IMG/VR virus record: IMGVR_UViG_3300006752_000078
Coordinates: 1-37,079 of that record
Source of the DNA: a virus
Length of the DNA stretch: 37,079 nt
Reading direction: 5' to 3' (one strand)
Shown here piece by piece: positions 27,766 through 34,863 of the stretch. Position 1 is the first letter of the stretch, and every line of letters starts with the position of its first letter. The translations under genes and the position numbers were made by a program. The notes beneath the pieces were generated by a model. That model ran no database searches. It was not told where the DNA came from and worked only from the letters and a program-made list of their open reading frames with translations.

Positions 27766-28206
27766 CTATTCTATTGTTGCAGTTCCAGCGGAATCTACAA
27801 ATAATATTATTTGTTGGTTAGCACCTTGCTCTGTAACTCTAAAGTTTAATGTGATACCAACGTGATTTCTATCTTCATCAGGCGTAACTACAACTTCATC
27901 AATAATTATATAAGGTAACCAGAAATTTATATCTACTAATATACCATCTTCCATTTTTCGTTTTAAATCTAATGAAATTGGTTCAAATAGTAAAGCATAA
28001 ATTTGAGAACCGAATGTAGGTTGAAATACTCTTTCACCTTTTCTAGTCAATAATAGATTCTTTAAATTAGATATTGCCTGTTCTTCAGTTGAATATGAAA
28101 GAGAGAATAACCCACTATTCTTAGAGAATGGTAGTTTAATCCCAACAGCAACATCTTTTTCAAAATCTATTGGATTGTAGAAATATTCTTTTCTTGGTTT
28201 AGCCAT
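27766..28206 (-). CDS. Baseplate wedge protein gp25 (W / GpW_gp25 family)
   Basis: A 146-aa protein (T4 gp25 is 132 aa). It shows the family core: DFEKDVAVGIKLPFSKNSGLF, then EEQAISNLKNLLLTRKGERV, FQPTFGSQIYALLFEP and a beta strand pair near VGITLNFRVT. gp25 is the sheath-initiating wedge component that contacts gp6 and the first sheath ring. It lies immediately before gp6, as in most contractile tails, with GGGA eleven bases ahead of the ATG, four bases after the preceding gene. Confidence 0.94.
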   Translation of the reverse strand: MAKPRKEYFYNPIDFEKDVAVGIKLPFSKNSGLFSLSYSTEEQAISNLKNLLLTRKGERVFQPTFGSQIYALLFEPISLDLKRKMEDGILVDINFWLPYIIIDEVVVTPDEDRNHVGITLNFRVTEQGANQQIILFVDSAGTATIE

Positions 28207-28210
28207 TTAA

Positions 28211-28690
28211 TTATTTTCCCTTTTTCTTATCAATTGCTTTCATCAATTGAGAATAATCTTTTGTTATAGCACCCATCACATTAGCCACTTCAGGGTTAGA
28301 TGTATCAACAGGTCTACCATCGATATCTTGTGTTGGTGCTACTGTAGTAGTTTCTCTACCACTCCATGCTTGTGCTTGATTAGAACCAAACTGAGCATCC
28401 ATATTTCTCCACTCACCATCTTGCATTGTTTCATTCAACATTTCGTTTAACATTGAATTCTTTGTAAACGTTTTTGATTGAGATGTTTTCTTATTTTCTT
28501 CCATTGATAAAATAGCTCTCATATCAATATCCAACGGGTCTGTTTCAACTTTCATTTTTGGTTTAGACTTCGTTTCTTTTATAATTGGTTTAGAAGCATT
28601 TTTCACTTCCGCAATAATAGGTTTTAGTTCTTCTCTAACTACCTTTCTTACGATTACTTCTACTAATTGTGCTAATTGCTTTGCCTTCAT
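28211..28690 (-). CDS. Small hypothetical protein of the baseplate operon
   Basis: A 159-aa protein with no recognised domain. The first 30 residues form an amphipathic helix (AQLVEVIVRKVVREELKPII); the middle is Lys/Thr-rich and likely disordered; a DGEWRNMDAQFG segment and a PEVANVMGAITKDYSQLMKAID helix close the protein. Such Met- and Gln-rich small proteins are common in phage morphogenesis operons as assembly or chaperone-like factors, but I cannot assign it. An AATATTTAT motif lies about 15 bp upstream of the ATG, so transcription may start here. Four bases separate it from gp25. Confidence 0.6.
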   Translation of the reverse strand: MKAKQLAQLVEVIVRKVVREELKPIIAEVKNASKPIIKETKSKPKMKVETDPLDIDMRAILSMEENKKTSQSKTFTKNSMLNEMLNETMQDGEWRNMDAQFGSNQAQAWSGRETTTVAPTQDIDGRPVDTSNPEVANVMGAITKDYSQLMKAIDKKKGK

Positions 28691-28705
28691 AATTTTCTAC
28701 TTTAT

Positions 28706-28717
28706 ATATAAATATTA
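28706..28717 (-). promoter_or_regulatory. Weak copy of the ATATTTAT motif before the 159-aa gene
   Basis: The coding strand reads TTAATATTTATA about 15 bp before the ATG at 28690, within the 39-bp gap that follows the 201-aa gene. It is two bases off the consensus of the copies at 12066 and 14000-14094. Low weight on its own. Confidence 0.25.
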
Positions 28718-28729
28718 AAAACTTTCTTT

Positions 28730-29335
28730 TTATACTAGTCCAACCCATACTTGTGGCACAGGTCCTACTGGAACTGGGGTTGCAGGTGAACCACCTGTTA
28801 CAAATTCTGTTTGTAATCCACCTACTGTTGTTAAGTGATTTGTAAATGCCGTTGCTAATTTAGTTGCAAATGGAACACCATACAATGCTGGTGCTGGTGG
28901 ATGTGTAAATGCCGTTAACAAATCATTTTGTAATGCTGGTATAACTCCACCATTATTTATTATATGACTTATAGGAGCAGGTATCCCAGCCGTTCCAGTT
29001 GATAATCCCATATTGATTGGGTGAAATGGAGTTGGGGACATTATTACAGATAACCAATATGCAGAGGTTGTGTTTGCCCAATTTGTAAAATGATATATCT
29101 TTGCAACACCTTCGGATTCTCTAATATCATCTAAACATTGTTTTATTGCACCTTTGATTGGAGTATATGCTGGTTGTGATAATACCATATTTGCATGAAG
29201 TGATGTCATAGCAGTTTTTACTGCTTTATGATATTCCGATGAAATCTTTTCAGCGGTATCAGTATGAGTCTTTTCAGATTTATCATCTAAAAAACTTCCT
29301 ACTGTTGATATGAATCCTGGCCAAACTGCTGGCAT
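28730..29335 (-). CDS. Unknown tail/baseplate-region protein
   Basis: A 201-aa protein, Ala-, Thr- and Pro-rich, with no signal peptide or catalytic motif that I can see. Residues 1-75 are helical (SEKTHTDTAEKISSEYHKAV); the second half has PTPFHPINMGLSTGTAGIP and a run of Pro/Gly turns ending GPVPQVWVGLV. It has a good ribosome site (AAAGGAAACAATT). It sits between the spike-like protein and gp25 in the operon, so a virion or assembly role is likely. I do not recognise the family. Confidence 0.6.
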   Translation of the reverse strand: MPAVWPGFISTVGSFLDDKSEKTHTDTAEKISSEYHKAVKTAMTSLHANMVLSQPAYTPIKGAIKQCLDDIRESEGVAKIYHFTNWANTTSAYWLSVIMSPTPFHPINMGLSTGTAGIPAPISHIINNGGVIPALQNDLLTAFTHPPAPALYGVPFATKLATAFTNHLTTVGGLQTEFVTGGSPATPVPVGPVPQVWVGLV

Positions 29336-29347
29336 AATTGTTTCCTT

Positions 29348-30340
29348 TTATTGTTTCATCGCCTGTATATCACTAAGTATGGATGCCACCTTACTAGCAT
29401 TAGTAGCAGGTCCAGTAGGTCCAACTCCAGTTGCATAGGTTGATTTAGCTGATGTTAAATCTGTTAACTCTTGTGCTAACTTCTCTACCAATGTAAAGAA
29501 CTTATCCATTTCCATAGCCCAACCTGGCGTTGCATTTATTATATCCTTCTTAGATGTTAATATAACATTTTCAGTTCTTGAGTTTAGTAATATTCTATCT
29601 GATGTGATTACTACCGATGGGTCTTTGTATGAAGATTGTGATTTTACACCACTACCTAAATTTGATTGAGCGGTTTTAAGTTGTAGTTTTTGTGATGAGG
29701 TTAAGTATATAGATGATAAATCATCATCAATAGTTTCTATAATAAATTTATTATATTCACCTGGACTTTTTCTACCATTTGCTAAAATAGTAATTGGGTC
29801 GTTATCCGTAGATGAACTCCAAGTTGGTTGTTGTGTTGTTTCAGCACCTGATGGAGTGTATCCAAATCTTAGAGAATGCCCGAATCTACCTTCAAACATT
29901 ACATCTCCAATAAATGGTTGTAGTGAACCTACATCAGTTCTTTCAGTAAACCCTTCACCCAAATTAGCTTCTTCAGAACCACCAGATGTATTTGGATTTC
30001 CTGCAGCTGTTGCTGCTATCGATGCCCCAATACTTTTAATATTTTGGGTTATAGAACCTTTTGGTAATGCGTTATTATGTACATTGAGTTGTACCGATGT
30101 TGGTGCGAAATAATATTGTTTAGCTCTTCTACTACCACCACTTGCTTCAGGACCTAAACCAGCAAACACTAATACGGATTCACCGATTAGTGGAATTCTT
30201 TTTATATTACTATCAGTAGGATAGCATTTTTCAAATTGCCCTTGCCCTTGTGATGTTAATATCTCAATACTAAACAATTCATTTACATCATCATCTTTAA
30301 GGTTGATTCTTTGAACTGTACCAATTTTAAATGAACTCAT
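29348..30340 (-). CDS. Baseplate hub/spike-like protein with N-terminal OB fold (gp5/gpV type)
   Basis: A 330-aa protein. The first 75 residues have the pattern of the OB domain at the head of gp5, VgrG and gpV spike proteins (IGTVQRINLKDDDVNELFSI... IPLIGESVLVFAG). The middle carries a DVMFEGRFGHSLRFGYTP segment, then ITILANGRKSPGEYN, and the C-terminal part has SDRILLNSRTENVILTSKKD, the usual beta-prism entry in spike proteins. There is no lysozyme domain, unlike T4 gp5 (575 aa). It would form the trimeric central spike or its base. It precedes gp25 and gp6 in transcription order and shares one base with the upstream gene. Confidence 0.72.
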   Translation of the reverse strand: MSSFKIGTVQRINLKDDDVNELFSIEILTSQGQGQFEKCYPTDSNIKRIPLIGESVLVFAGLGPEASGGSRRAKQYYFAPTSVQLNVHNNALPKGSITQNIKSIGASIAATAAGNPNTSGGSEEANLGEGFTERTDVGSLQPFIGDVMFEGRFGHSLRFGYTPSGAETTQQPTWSSSTDNDPITILANGRKSPGEYNKFIIETIDDDLSSIYLTSSQKLQLKTAQSNLGSGVKSQSSYKDPSVVITSDRILLNSRTENVILTSKKDIINATPGWAMEMDKFFTLVEKLAQELTDLTSAKSTYATGVGPTGPATNASKVASILSDIQAMKQ

Positions 30341-30708
30341 TATTCATCTCCCTCAATCTTATCAAGTGCTTCTATTTCTTTATCAATAGCTTCTGCGTTT
30401 GCCATCAACTGTTTCTTTTCATCATCAGTTAATCCAAACCCGCCATCATCACCTGAGTTAGCATCTTTCATCATTCTTTGTACGATTGCGGCTAACTTAA
30501 CAATCTGGTCATCATTTTTGATTGACACTTCCATATACTCTTTAATCAAAGGAACAATCACTGTAGCATCTTGTAGATTCTTAACCAATGGTTCTAACTG
30601 AGCGATAAGAAGTTTTAATTGTCTATCCTTCTTTTTCGAATTGTTATAAACATCAGACATGATATCAGAAAATGTTTTTCCTTTAAATAATTCAGTATCC
30701 TTATCCAT
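30340..30708 (-). CDS. Small helical coiled-coil protein of unknown function
   Basis: A 122-aa acidic, almost fully helical protein (KKKDRQLKLLIAQLEPLVKN, IKNDDQIVKLAAIVQRMM, then DDEKKQLMANAEAIDKEIEA). There is no membrane segment and no motif. It overlaps the end of the sigma-factor gene by 8 bp and shares one base with the spike-like gene, so it is translated as part of the same message and links the regulatory and virion blocks. It may be an assembly or chaperone-type factor; this is only inference from size and place. Confidence 0.6.
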   Translation of the reverse strand: MDKDTELFKGKTFSDIMSDVYNNSKKKDRQLKLLIAQLEPLVKNLQDATVIVPLIKEYMEVSIKNDDQIVKLAAIVQRMMKDANSGDDGGFGLTDDEKKQLMANAEAIDKEIEALDKIEGDE

Positions 30709-31423
30709 TACTATCCTTTAATTTGTAAGTCACTGCTAAATGACCTGTTCGATTATATTCCATATATAATTCAGCATAAATACCTTTTAACTTACCAACT
30801 ACTTTTGTTATATATTGAGTGTGAACTCCAGTTCTTTCTCTAATAAGTATGTAGAGTGCCTTCTTATTGTACGAATAAAGGTCTAATCTATTCTTAAATA
30901 ATTCATTTATAGAATCTGCTATAGCTCTATCTCTATCTTTTAAGAACAAAGTATATAAATGATAATCTATATATTTTGTAAAATGGTCTATAAAATCTGA
31001 TTTTGCTTCTTTGTTGTTTTGGTCTATAACCTCATTTGTTATATTACGAGAACTATCAATATACTTTACTTCTGTTTTAGATTTCATTCTAGCATAGTTA
31101 GCATTATTTTCATTAAATAAATAGTTTCGTGCTACAACTGTAAAGTAAGAAAAAGCCCTACCATTCTCTCCATTGAACTTATGAATCTTTTCATTTAGGA
31201 AAGCTACTACACTCGCCTTTACATCTTCATAAGGTACATCGAAGTAATATGTTTTGTAGGTATGAATTACATTTTCTGATAACTTATCAAATGGGTAGTG
31301 AATAAATCTGTTATAAATTTTATTTTTCAGTGCGTTATCATCACATCCATTATATGCATTTATAGCTATCTCTGTAATTTTAGTAAAATATCTTTTACTT
31401 CTTTTTCTTCTTTTTTTAGGCAT
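30701..31423 (-). CDS. Late-transcription sigma factor, gp55-like
   Basis: A 240-aa basic protein. The central block FNGENGRAFSYFTVVARNYL followed by FNENNANYARMKSK matches the sigma region-2-like segment of phage gp55-type factors (aromatic residues that melt the -10 element). A second helical part at about 175-225 (ADSINELFKNR... ALYILIRERTGVHTQYITKVV) looks like a helix-turn-helix. T4 gp55 is 185 aa, so this version is longer, with a very basic N-terminus (PKKRRKRSKRY). It would direct host RNA polymerase to late promoters, fitting its position just ahead of the virion genes. The call rests on pattern resemblance; a general sigma-70-family protein is the alternative. Confidence 0.7.
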   Translation of the reverse strand: MPKKRRKRSKRYFTKITEIAINAYNGCDDNALKNKIYNRFIHYPFDKLSENVIHTYKTYYFDVPYEDVKASVVAFLNEKIHKFNGENGRAFSYFTVVARNYLFNENNANYARMKSKTEVKYIDSSRNITNEVIDQNNKEAKSDFIDHFTKYIDYHLYTLFLKDRDRAIADSINELFKNRLDLYSYNKKALYILIRERTGVHTQYITKVVGKLKGIYAELYMEYNRTGHLAVTYKLKDSNG

Positions 31424-31697
31424 TCTTGTTTATTTCATTGTTTAGTTTATCTAATGCGGCTTGTATCTCTTCAAAAATAAAACCACTTTCATCATCAGCT
31501 TCAAACGAACCAACTCTATCTACCTCTCTCATTCGAGCTAATGCCCTATCAACTGAGTCGGCTGCTGATTCAATTAGTTTATCAGATTCTTCAATACCAT
31601 CTTCTAACTTCTCAACCTTACGAAGTAAATTCCATACTATATAAAGTAAGATTGATATTATTAATAATGGTAAAATTATTTGTTGTAATATTTCCAT
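31416..31697 (-). CDS. Single-pass membrane protein with coiled-coil tail
   Basis: A 93-aa protein. Residues 4-25 form one transmembrane helix (LQQIILPLLIISILLYIVW), followed by a basic stop (LLRKVEK) and a soluble helical domain with heptad-like spacing (IEESDKLIESAADSVDRALA), then a short acidic tail. The topology looks N-out/C-in with the coiled coil in the cytoplasm. It overlaps the sigma gene by 8 bp and follows the HD gene by one base. No Shine-Dalgarno is seen. Function unknown. Confidence 0.6.
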   Translation of the reverse strand: MEILQQIILPLLIISILLYIVWNLLRKVEKLEDGIEESDKLIESAADSVDRALARMREVDRVGSFEADDESGFIFEEIQAALDKLNNEINKNA

Positions 31698-31698
31698 A

Positions 31699-32472
31699 TT
31701 AAGATTCTTCTACATCACCAAAGATAGATTTGAAATCAAGCTTCTCTGGCATTGTTACGTTTTCTAATTTCTTTTTAGTTGTGGGTCTACCACCTTTATT
31801 TTTTGTAGTGATAGAACCATCTTTTAATTTCTTCCACCTTTCCCACTCAAATCTAGTAGCCATAATATCAGCTTGATGCATCAAAAATGGGAATGATGAT
31901 TTAAGAGCTTTGTTTGGGTCATACGATATGTAATATTCTTTATTAGCCTCATCGTACAATCCATCTGTAAGTTGAATTGCAATCCACTCACCCTCTTCTA
32001 CTTTAACCCCAAACTGATTTAACAACCAAAACGTTCTTCCAGTCATATTCATAAAATTCATATCTGGGTTTGCTTTGTATATTTTACCTTGATTCTCAAT
32101 ATGCCATTGAGAGTCATTTGGTAAATACCAGTTCTCATCTAAACTACCAACCTTACCTAAATCGTGGTGAAGTGCTGAGAAGATTACGTTTTCTTTTGTG
32201 AACTCCCCTAACCCAATACCTAACTCACTATACAAGTCGTATAGTTTAACTGCGTTTCTCGTAACTCTAAGAACGTGGTCGATATACCCACCAGCAAATG
32301 AGTTGTGGAAATGTTCCATTGATGATGCTGGGGTTAGTACGATTCTATCTTCAAGAGCATCGTACATCTTATTAAGCGATTCTAATCTTTCGCCTGTAAA
32401 TGTTTGGTTAATTAGCTTTCTAAACTTTTCGTAGTTATCTGCTATTTTGTTTTCATCTAAAATGTGTATCAT
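31699..32472 (-). CDS. HD-domain metal-dependent phosphohydrolase
   Basis: A 257-aa protein with an HD-type metal site: H66 in YIDHVLRV, H102-H103-D104 in the ALHHDLGKVGS motif, and a closing D202 in MHQADIMA. This order (H...HD...D) and the all-helical character are those of HD phosphohydrolases, which act on nucleotides or cyclic nucleotides. The C-terminal 45 residues are a basic Lys/Thr-rich tail with a TKNKGGRPTTKKK patch, perhaps for nucleic acid binding. In a phage it may hydrolyse host nucleotides or signalling nucleotides; the substrate cannot be told. It is followed after one base by the small membrane protein gene. No ribosome site is visible before the ATG. Confidence 0.82.
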   Translation of the reverse strand: MIHILDENKIADNYEKFRKLINQTFTGERLESLNKMYDALEDRIVLTPASSMEHFHNSFAGGYIDHVLRVTRNAVKLYDLYSELGIGLGEFTKENVIFSALHHDLGKVGSLDENWYLPNDSQWHIENQGKIYKANPDMNFMNMTGRTFWLLNQFGVKVEEGEWIAIQLTDGLYDEANKEYYISYDPNKALKSSFPFLMHQADIMATRFEWERWKKLKDGSITTKNKGGRPTTKKKLENVTMPEKLDFKSIFGDVEES

Positions 32473-32490
32473 AATTTATTTTTTATTTGT

Positions 32491-32543
32491 TAACTAATTG
32501 ATTATCAATGTGTTGTGATGATAGTGTAACTGATTGATTATCA
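32491..32543. repeat. 17-bp imperfect direct repeat with internal palindromes
   Basis: TAACTAATTGATTATCA (32491-32507) and TAACTGATTGATTATCA (32527-32543) differ at one base and are 36 bp apart, in the gap between groES and the HD gene. Each contains ATTGATTATCA-type inverted symmetry. This could be an operator pair or a folded mRNA element. Confidence 0.35.
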
Positions 32544-32548
32544 GACAC

Positions 32549-32845
32549 TTACGCTTCATCTAATATAGATAAGAATTCACTTTCTCTATAAATGTGATAT
32601 GTTTTACCACCATTTTTGTGTTTGAATCCAGTTCCATCTAATAGAACTGTATCGCCCACCTTTGTACTCATAGGGATAATCTCACCCGAATGAGTAAATA
32701 ATCCACTACCAACGGCTACTACTGTACCCATCATTGTAGTTTCTGAACCTGATGGTTTGTATAAACCACCTTTAGTTTTTTCATCGTTTCTTTTGAGTAT
32801 CTCTACTACTACTCTATCCCCTAAGGGTCTATAATTGTATTCCAT
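32549..32845 (-). CDS. groES: GroES-type co-chaperonin (Cpn10)
   Basis: A 98-aa protein of standard Cpn10 size. The opening YRPLGDRVVVEIL is the family signature, the KTKGGLYKP segment (about residues 24-32) corresponds to the mobile loop that binds GroEL, and GTVVAVGSG and KVGDTVLLDG follow as expected. It closes the host GroEL cage, and in T4 the analogue gp31 is required to fold the major capsid protein. This one resembles bacterial GroES more than gp31. It lies three bases after clpP without a ribosome site. Confidence 0.96.
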   Translation of the reverse strand: MEYNYRPLGDRVVVEILKRNDEKTKGGLYKPSGSETTMMGTVVAVGSGLFTHSGEIIPMSTKVGDTVLLDGTGFKHKNGGKTYHIYRESEFLSILDEA

Positions 32846-32848
32846 AAC

Positions 32849-33493
32849 TTATATAATTTTATCAATAATTCCTAATTCTAATGCATCTCCTGCTGATAAG
32901 AAGTAATCAGTTCTCTGATTCTCTTTCCAAAACTCTTTATCTTTCTTTGTACATTCAGCCATAATGTTATTACAATCCTCTTCTAATTGTTCTGCGAACT
33001 TAGCGTTGGATTTAACATCTTCTAATTTACCCATATTGAATGTTGAAAGTTGGTGAACCATAATCTTAGAATGTTTAGATGCTGCTCTAAGACCTGTTCC
33101 TGCGGTTAAAAGAAGTGCCGCTGCACTCATAGCTGAACCTCTACAAACAATGTTCGTATCGATTCCTTCATTTTCTTTTATAGTTCTAATGTAATCTATT
33201 AGTGCTAATGTTTCTACTACATCACCACCTGGTGAATTTAGTAAGATAGTTACTGATTTTAAATCTTTGTTTATCTTTCTCAATAATCTAACTTTAGATA
33301 TTGTATCGAACACCATACCTTGTGATATCTCATCTTGTACTAAGATGATGTTTGAATCAATATCTAATCCGTAATCAAATTCTCTAAACTCCTGAAAGTG
33401 TTTATCTCTTTCGGATGGTGCTTTTACATCATAAGATGGTTGTATTTCACCACCAGTAGTTGTTGTTCTACCGTCATTATATAAATCGCTCAT
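32849..33493 (-). CDS. clpP: ClpP-type serine protease
   Basis: A 214-aa protein, close to the usual ClpP length. The family motifs are clear: LLNSPGGDVVETLALIDYI (85-103), the active Ser123 in RGSAMSAAALLLTAG, His147 in KIMVHQLS, and Asp196 in the TDYFLSAGDALELGIIDKI ending, so the catalytic triad is intact. It would form a barrel protease with a Clp ATPase, probably the host's, since none is in the window. In phages ClpP homologues may serve head maturation or protein turnover; with GroES next to it, a general proteostasis role is plausible. A TTTG-N20-TATATTTA promoter-like site lies upstream. The first 30 residues are likely a disordered leader. Confidence 0.95.
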   Translation of the reverse strand: MSDLYNDGRTTTTGGEIQPSYDVKAPSERDKHFQEFREFDYGLDIDSNIILVQDEISQGMVFDTISKVRLLRKINKDLKSVTILLNSPGGDVVETLALIDYIRTIKENEGIDTNIVCRGSAMSAAALLLTAGTGLRAASKHSKIMVHQLSTFNMGKLEDVKSNAKFAEQLEEDCNNIMAECTKKDKEFWKENQRTDYFLSAGDALELGIIDKII

Positions 33494-33527
33494 ATGCTTT
33501 TGTAACTATTTTATTGTTAAACTTATG

Positions 33528-33559
33528 TAAATATACAAAATATATTTTACAATACCAAA
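33528..33559 (-). promoter_or_regulatory. Candidate promoter TTTG-N20-TATATTTA before clpP
   Basis: On the coding strand TTTG (33556-33559) is followed after 20 bp by TATATTTA (33528-33535), with about 34 bp more to the clpP ATG. Motif and spacing are identical to the site before the primase and match the Bacteroidetes promoter layout except at the last base. It lies in the 72-bp gap after the membrane-protein gene. Confidence 0.45.
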
Positions 33560-33565
33560 TTTATT

Positions 33566-34702
33566 TTAATAAGTTTTTATATCATCATTATCGGTTTCGT
33601 TTGCCACGTTCCCATCTGAATATGGTTTTGAGAATCCACCATATATTTTCTTCTTTGGTTTTTCTGGTTCTACTTTTTTAGTAGCCAATATCTCTTCGTT
33701 CTTTCTTATCATTTCTTCTACTTCACTATAATGTTCACCATCATTTCCGTTTTGACCAATAATATTCATTCTTTTTTCAGCTTCTTCCCAAGCATCTTTA
33801 AGTGATTCGTTAGGTTCTGATTCCTTTTCTGATTCTTCTACAATTTTTGAAATATCTCGAGGTGATAAATCTTCTTCTTCTTTTCTACCATTACCAAAGA
33901 ATTTATTTACTGCAATTACCATAGCGATAGCCATAGGGTCGAATACAAATACAATCATTAGAGTAAACCAATTCACAATTACATCCATTGACCTGCCTGT
34001 AATCTTAGCCATATATCTTAGTGGTCCAATCTCCGCTGCTACTTCATTATTGGATTCCATATCCAATACTTTTAAATCTAACTTAGTAATTGAATCGGTT
34101 AACGCTTCCATCTTAACTGATACACCATTGCGTTGCTCCTTCATATCATTTAACTGAGATGTAAGAACTCTTCTTGTTGATGATGATGTAGTTGTTATAA
34201 TCTCACCAGTCTCTTTATCTTTGTATTGTATAGTGTTATTAGATAACCCTTTAGTAAGTTCTGTAATCGAACTATTAAGTTGATTACGTTCTATCTTATA
34301 ACCCTCTAATGATTCTGAGAACCTATCTCTTTTCATTTCAACTACAGCTACTTGTTTATCTACGATAGTTAATTGGTCGGCAGTAGTTTGATATGCTGAT
34401 GTTAGGAATCCATATATACCTGCTGAGGTTATAATCATTAAGATAGCCACACCTAATGTAAGATATGATTTTAAAAGTAATCCTAATTTACTCCAATGGT
34501 TATGTAGATATGATGCTACAATTAATTTAGCTAACTCTAATGCTGAAGCCATTATGATAACTTCAAACTTAGCACCAGCAAATAAAGAACTTAATCCAAA
34601 TACTGAGTAATATGCGGCTGTACCTGCTAATGATAGAGTAGAGAACACCATCAAAAATCCGAATCCAGTTCTTTTAGAAAAAAAGTTTTTAACAATATCC
34701 AT
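33566..34702 (-). CDS. Four-TM membrane protein with long coiled-coil loop
   Basis: A 378-aa protein. Hydrophobic segments at about 13-36, 47-65, 79-101 and 241-266 look transmembrane. Between the third and fourth lies a 140-residue soluble helical region with heptads (VDKQVAVVEMKRDRFSESLE... LNDMKEQRNGVSVKMEALTD). The C-terminal 110 residues are polar and acidic with a conserved-looking SPRDISKIVEES. An even number of TMs places the coiled coil on the opposite side of the membrane from the termini. The ribosome site AAGGA is good. It may be a host-envelope effector or a phage membrane protein; no family is recognised. Confidence 0.65.
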   Translation of the reverse strand: MDIVKNFFSKRTGFGFLMVFSTLSLAGTAAYYSVFGLSSLFAGAKFEVIIMASALELAKLIVASYLHNHWSKLGLLLKSYLTLGVAILMIITSAGIYGFLTSAYQTTADQLTIVDKQVAVVEMKRDRFSESLEGYKIERNQLNSSITELTKGLSNNTIQYKDKETGEIITTTSSSTRRVLTSQLNDMKEQRNGVSVKMEALTDSITKLDLKVLDMESNNEVAAEIGPLRYMAKITGRSMDVIVNWFTLMIVFVFDPMAIAMVIAVNKFFGNGRKEEEDLSPRDISKIVEESEKESEPNESLKDAWEEAEKRMNIIGQNGNDGEHYSEVEEMIRKNEEILATKKVEPEKPKKKIYGGFSKPYSDGNVANETDNDDIKTY

Positions 34703-34863
34703 ATTTTTTCCTTAAAATTAGTTTTATTAACTTCGAGTTCTGTATTTATTTACAACTATTATTAATAAGTAATAAGTAATTAGCTTGCTAGACAACCTAA
34801 TAATCTATAACAATAAGTATTAAAATAATAATAATTAATACTTAAACAAGCCAAACGACCATA
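34703..34863. other. 161-bp gap after the UV endonuclease gene
   Basis: AT-rich non-coding DNA. It holds a perfect 10-bp AT-only inverted repeat, TAAGTATTAA (34814-34823) and TTAATACTTA (34835-34844), just after the UVDE stop; without a T-tract it is a weak terminator candidate. No clear promoter for the membrane-protein gene could be seen, apart from the AAGGA ribosome site close to its ATG. Confidence 0.35.

Noticed and set aside
34703-34863. Possible tRNA or small RNA in the 161-bp gap
   Set aside because: No cloverleaf, no T-loop-like sequence and only one AT-only hairpin; nothing supports an RNA gene.
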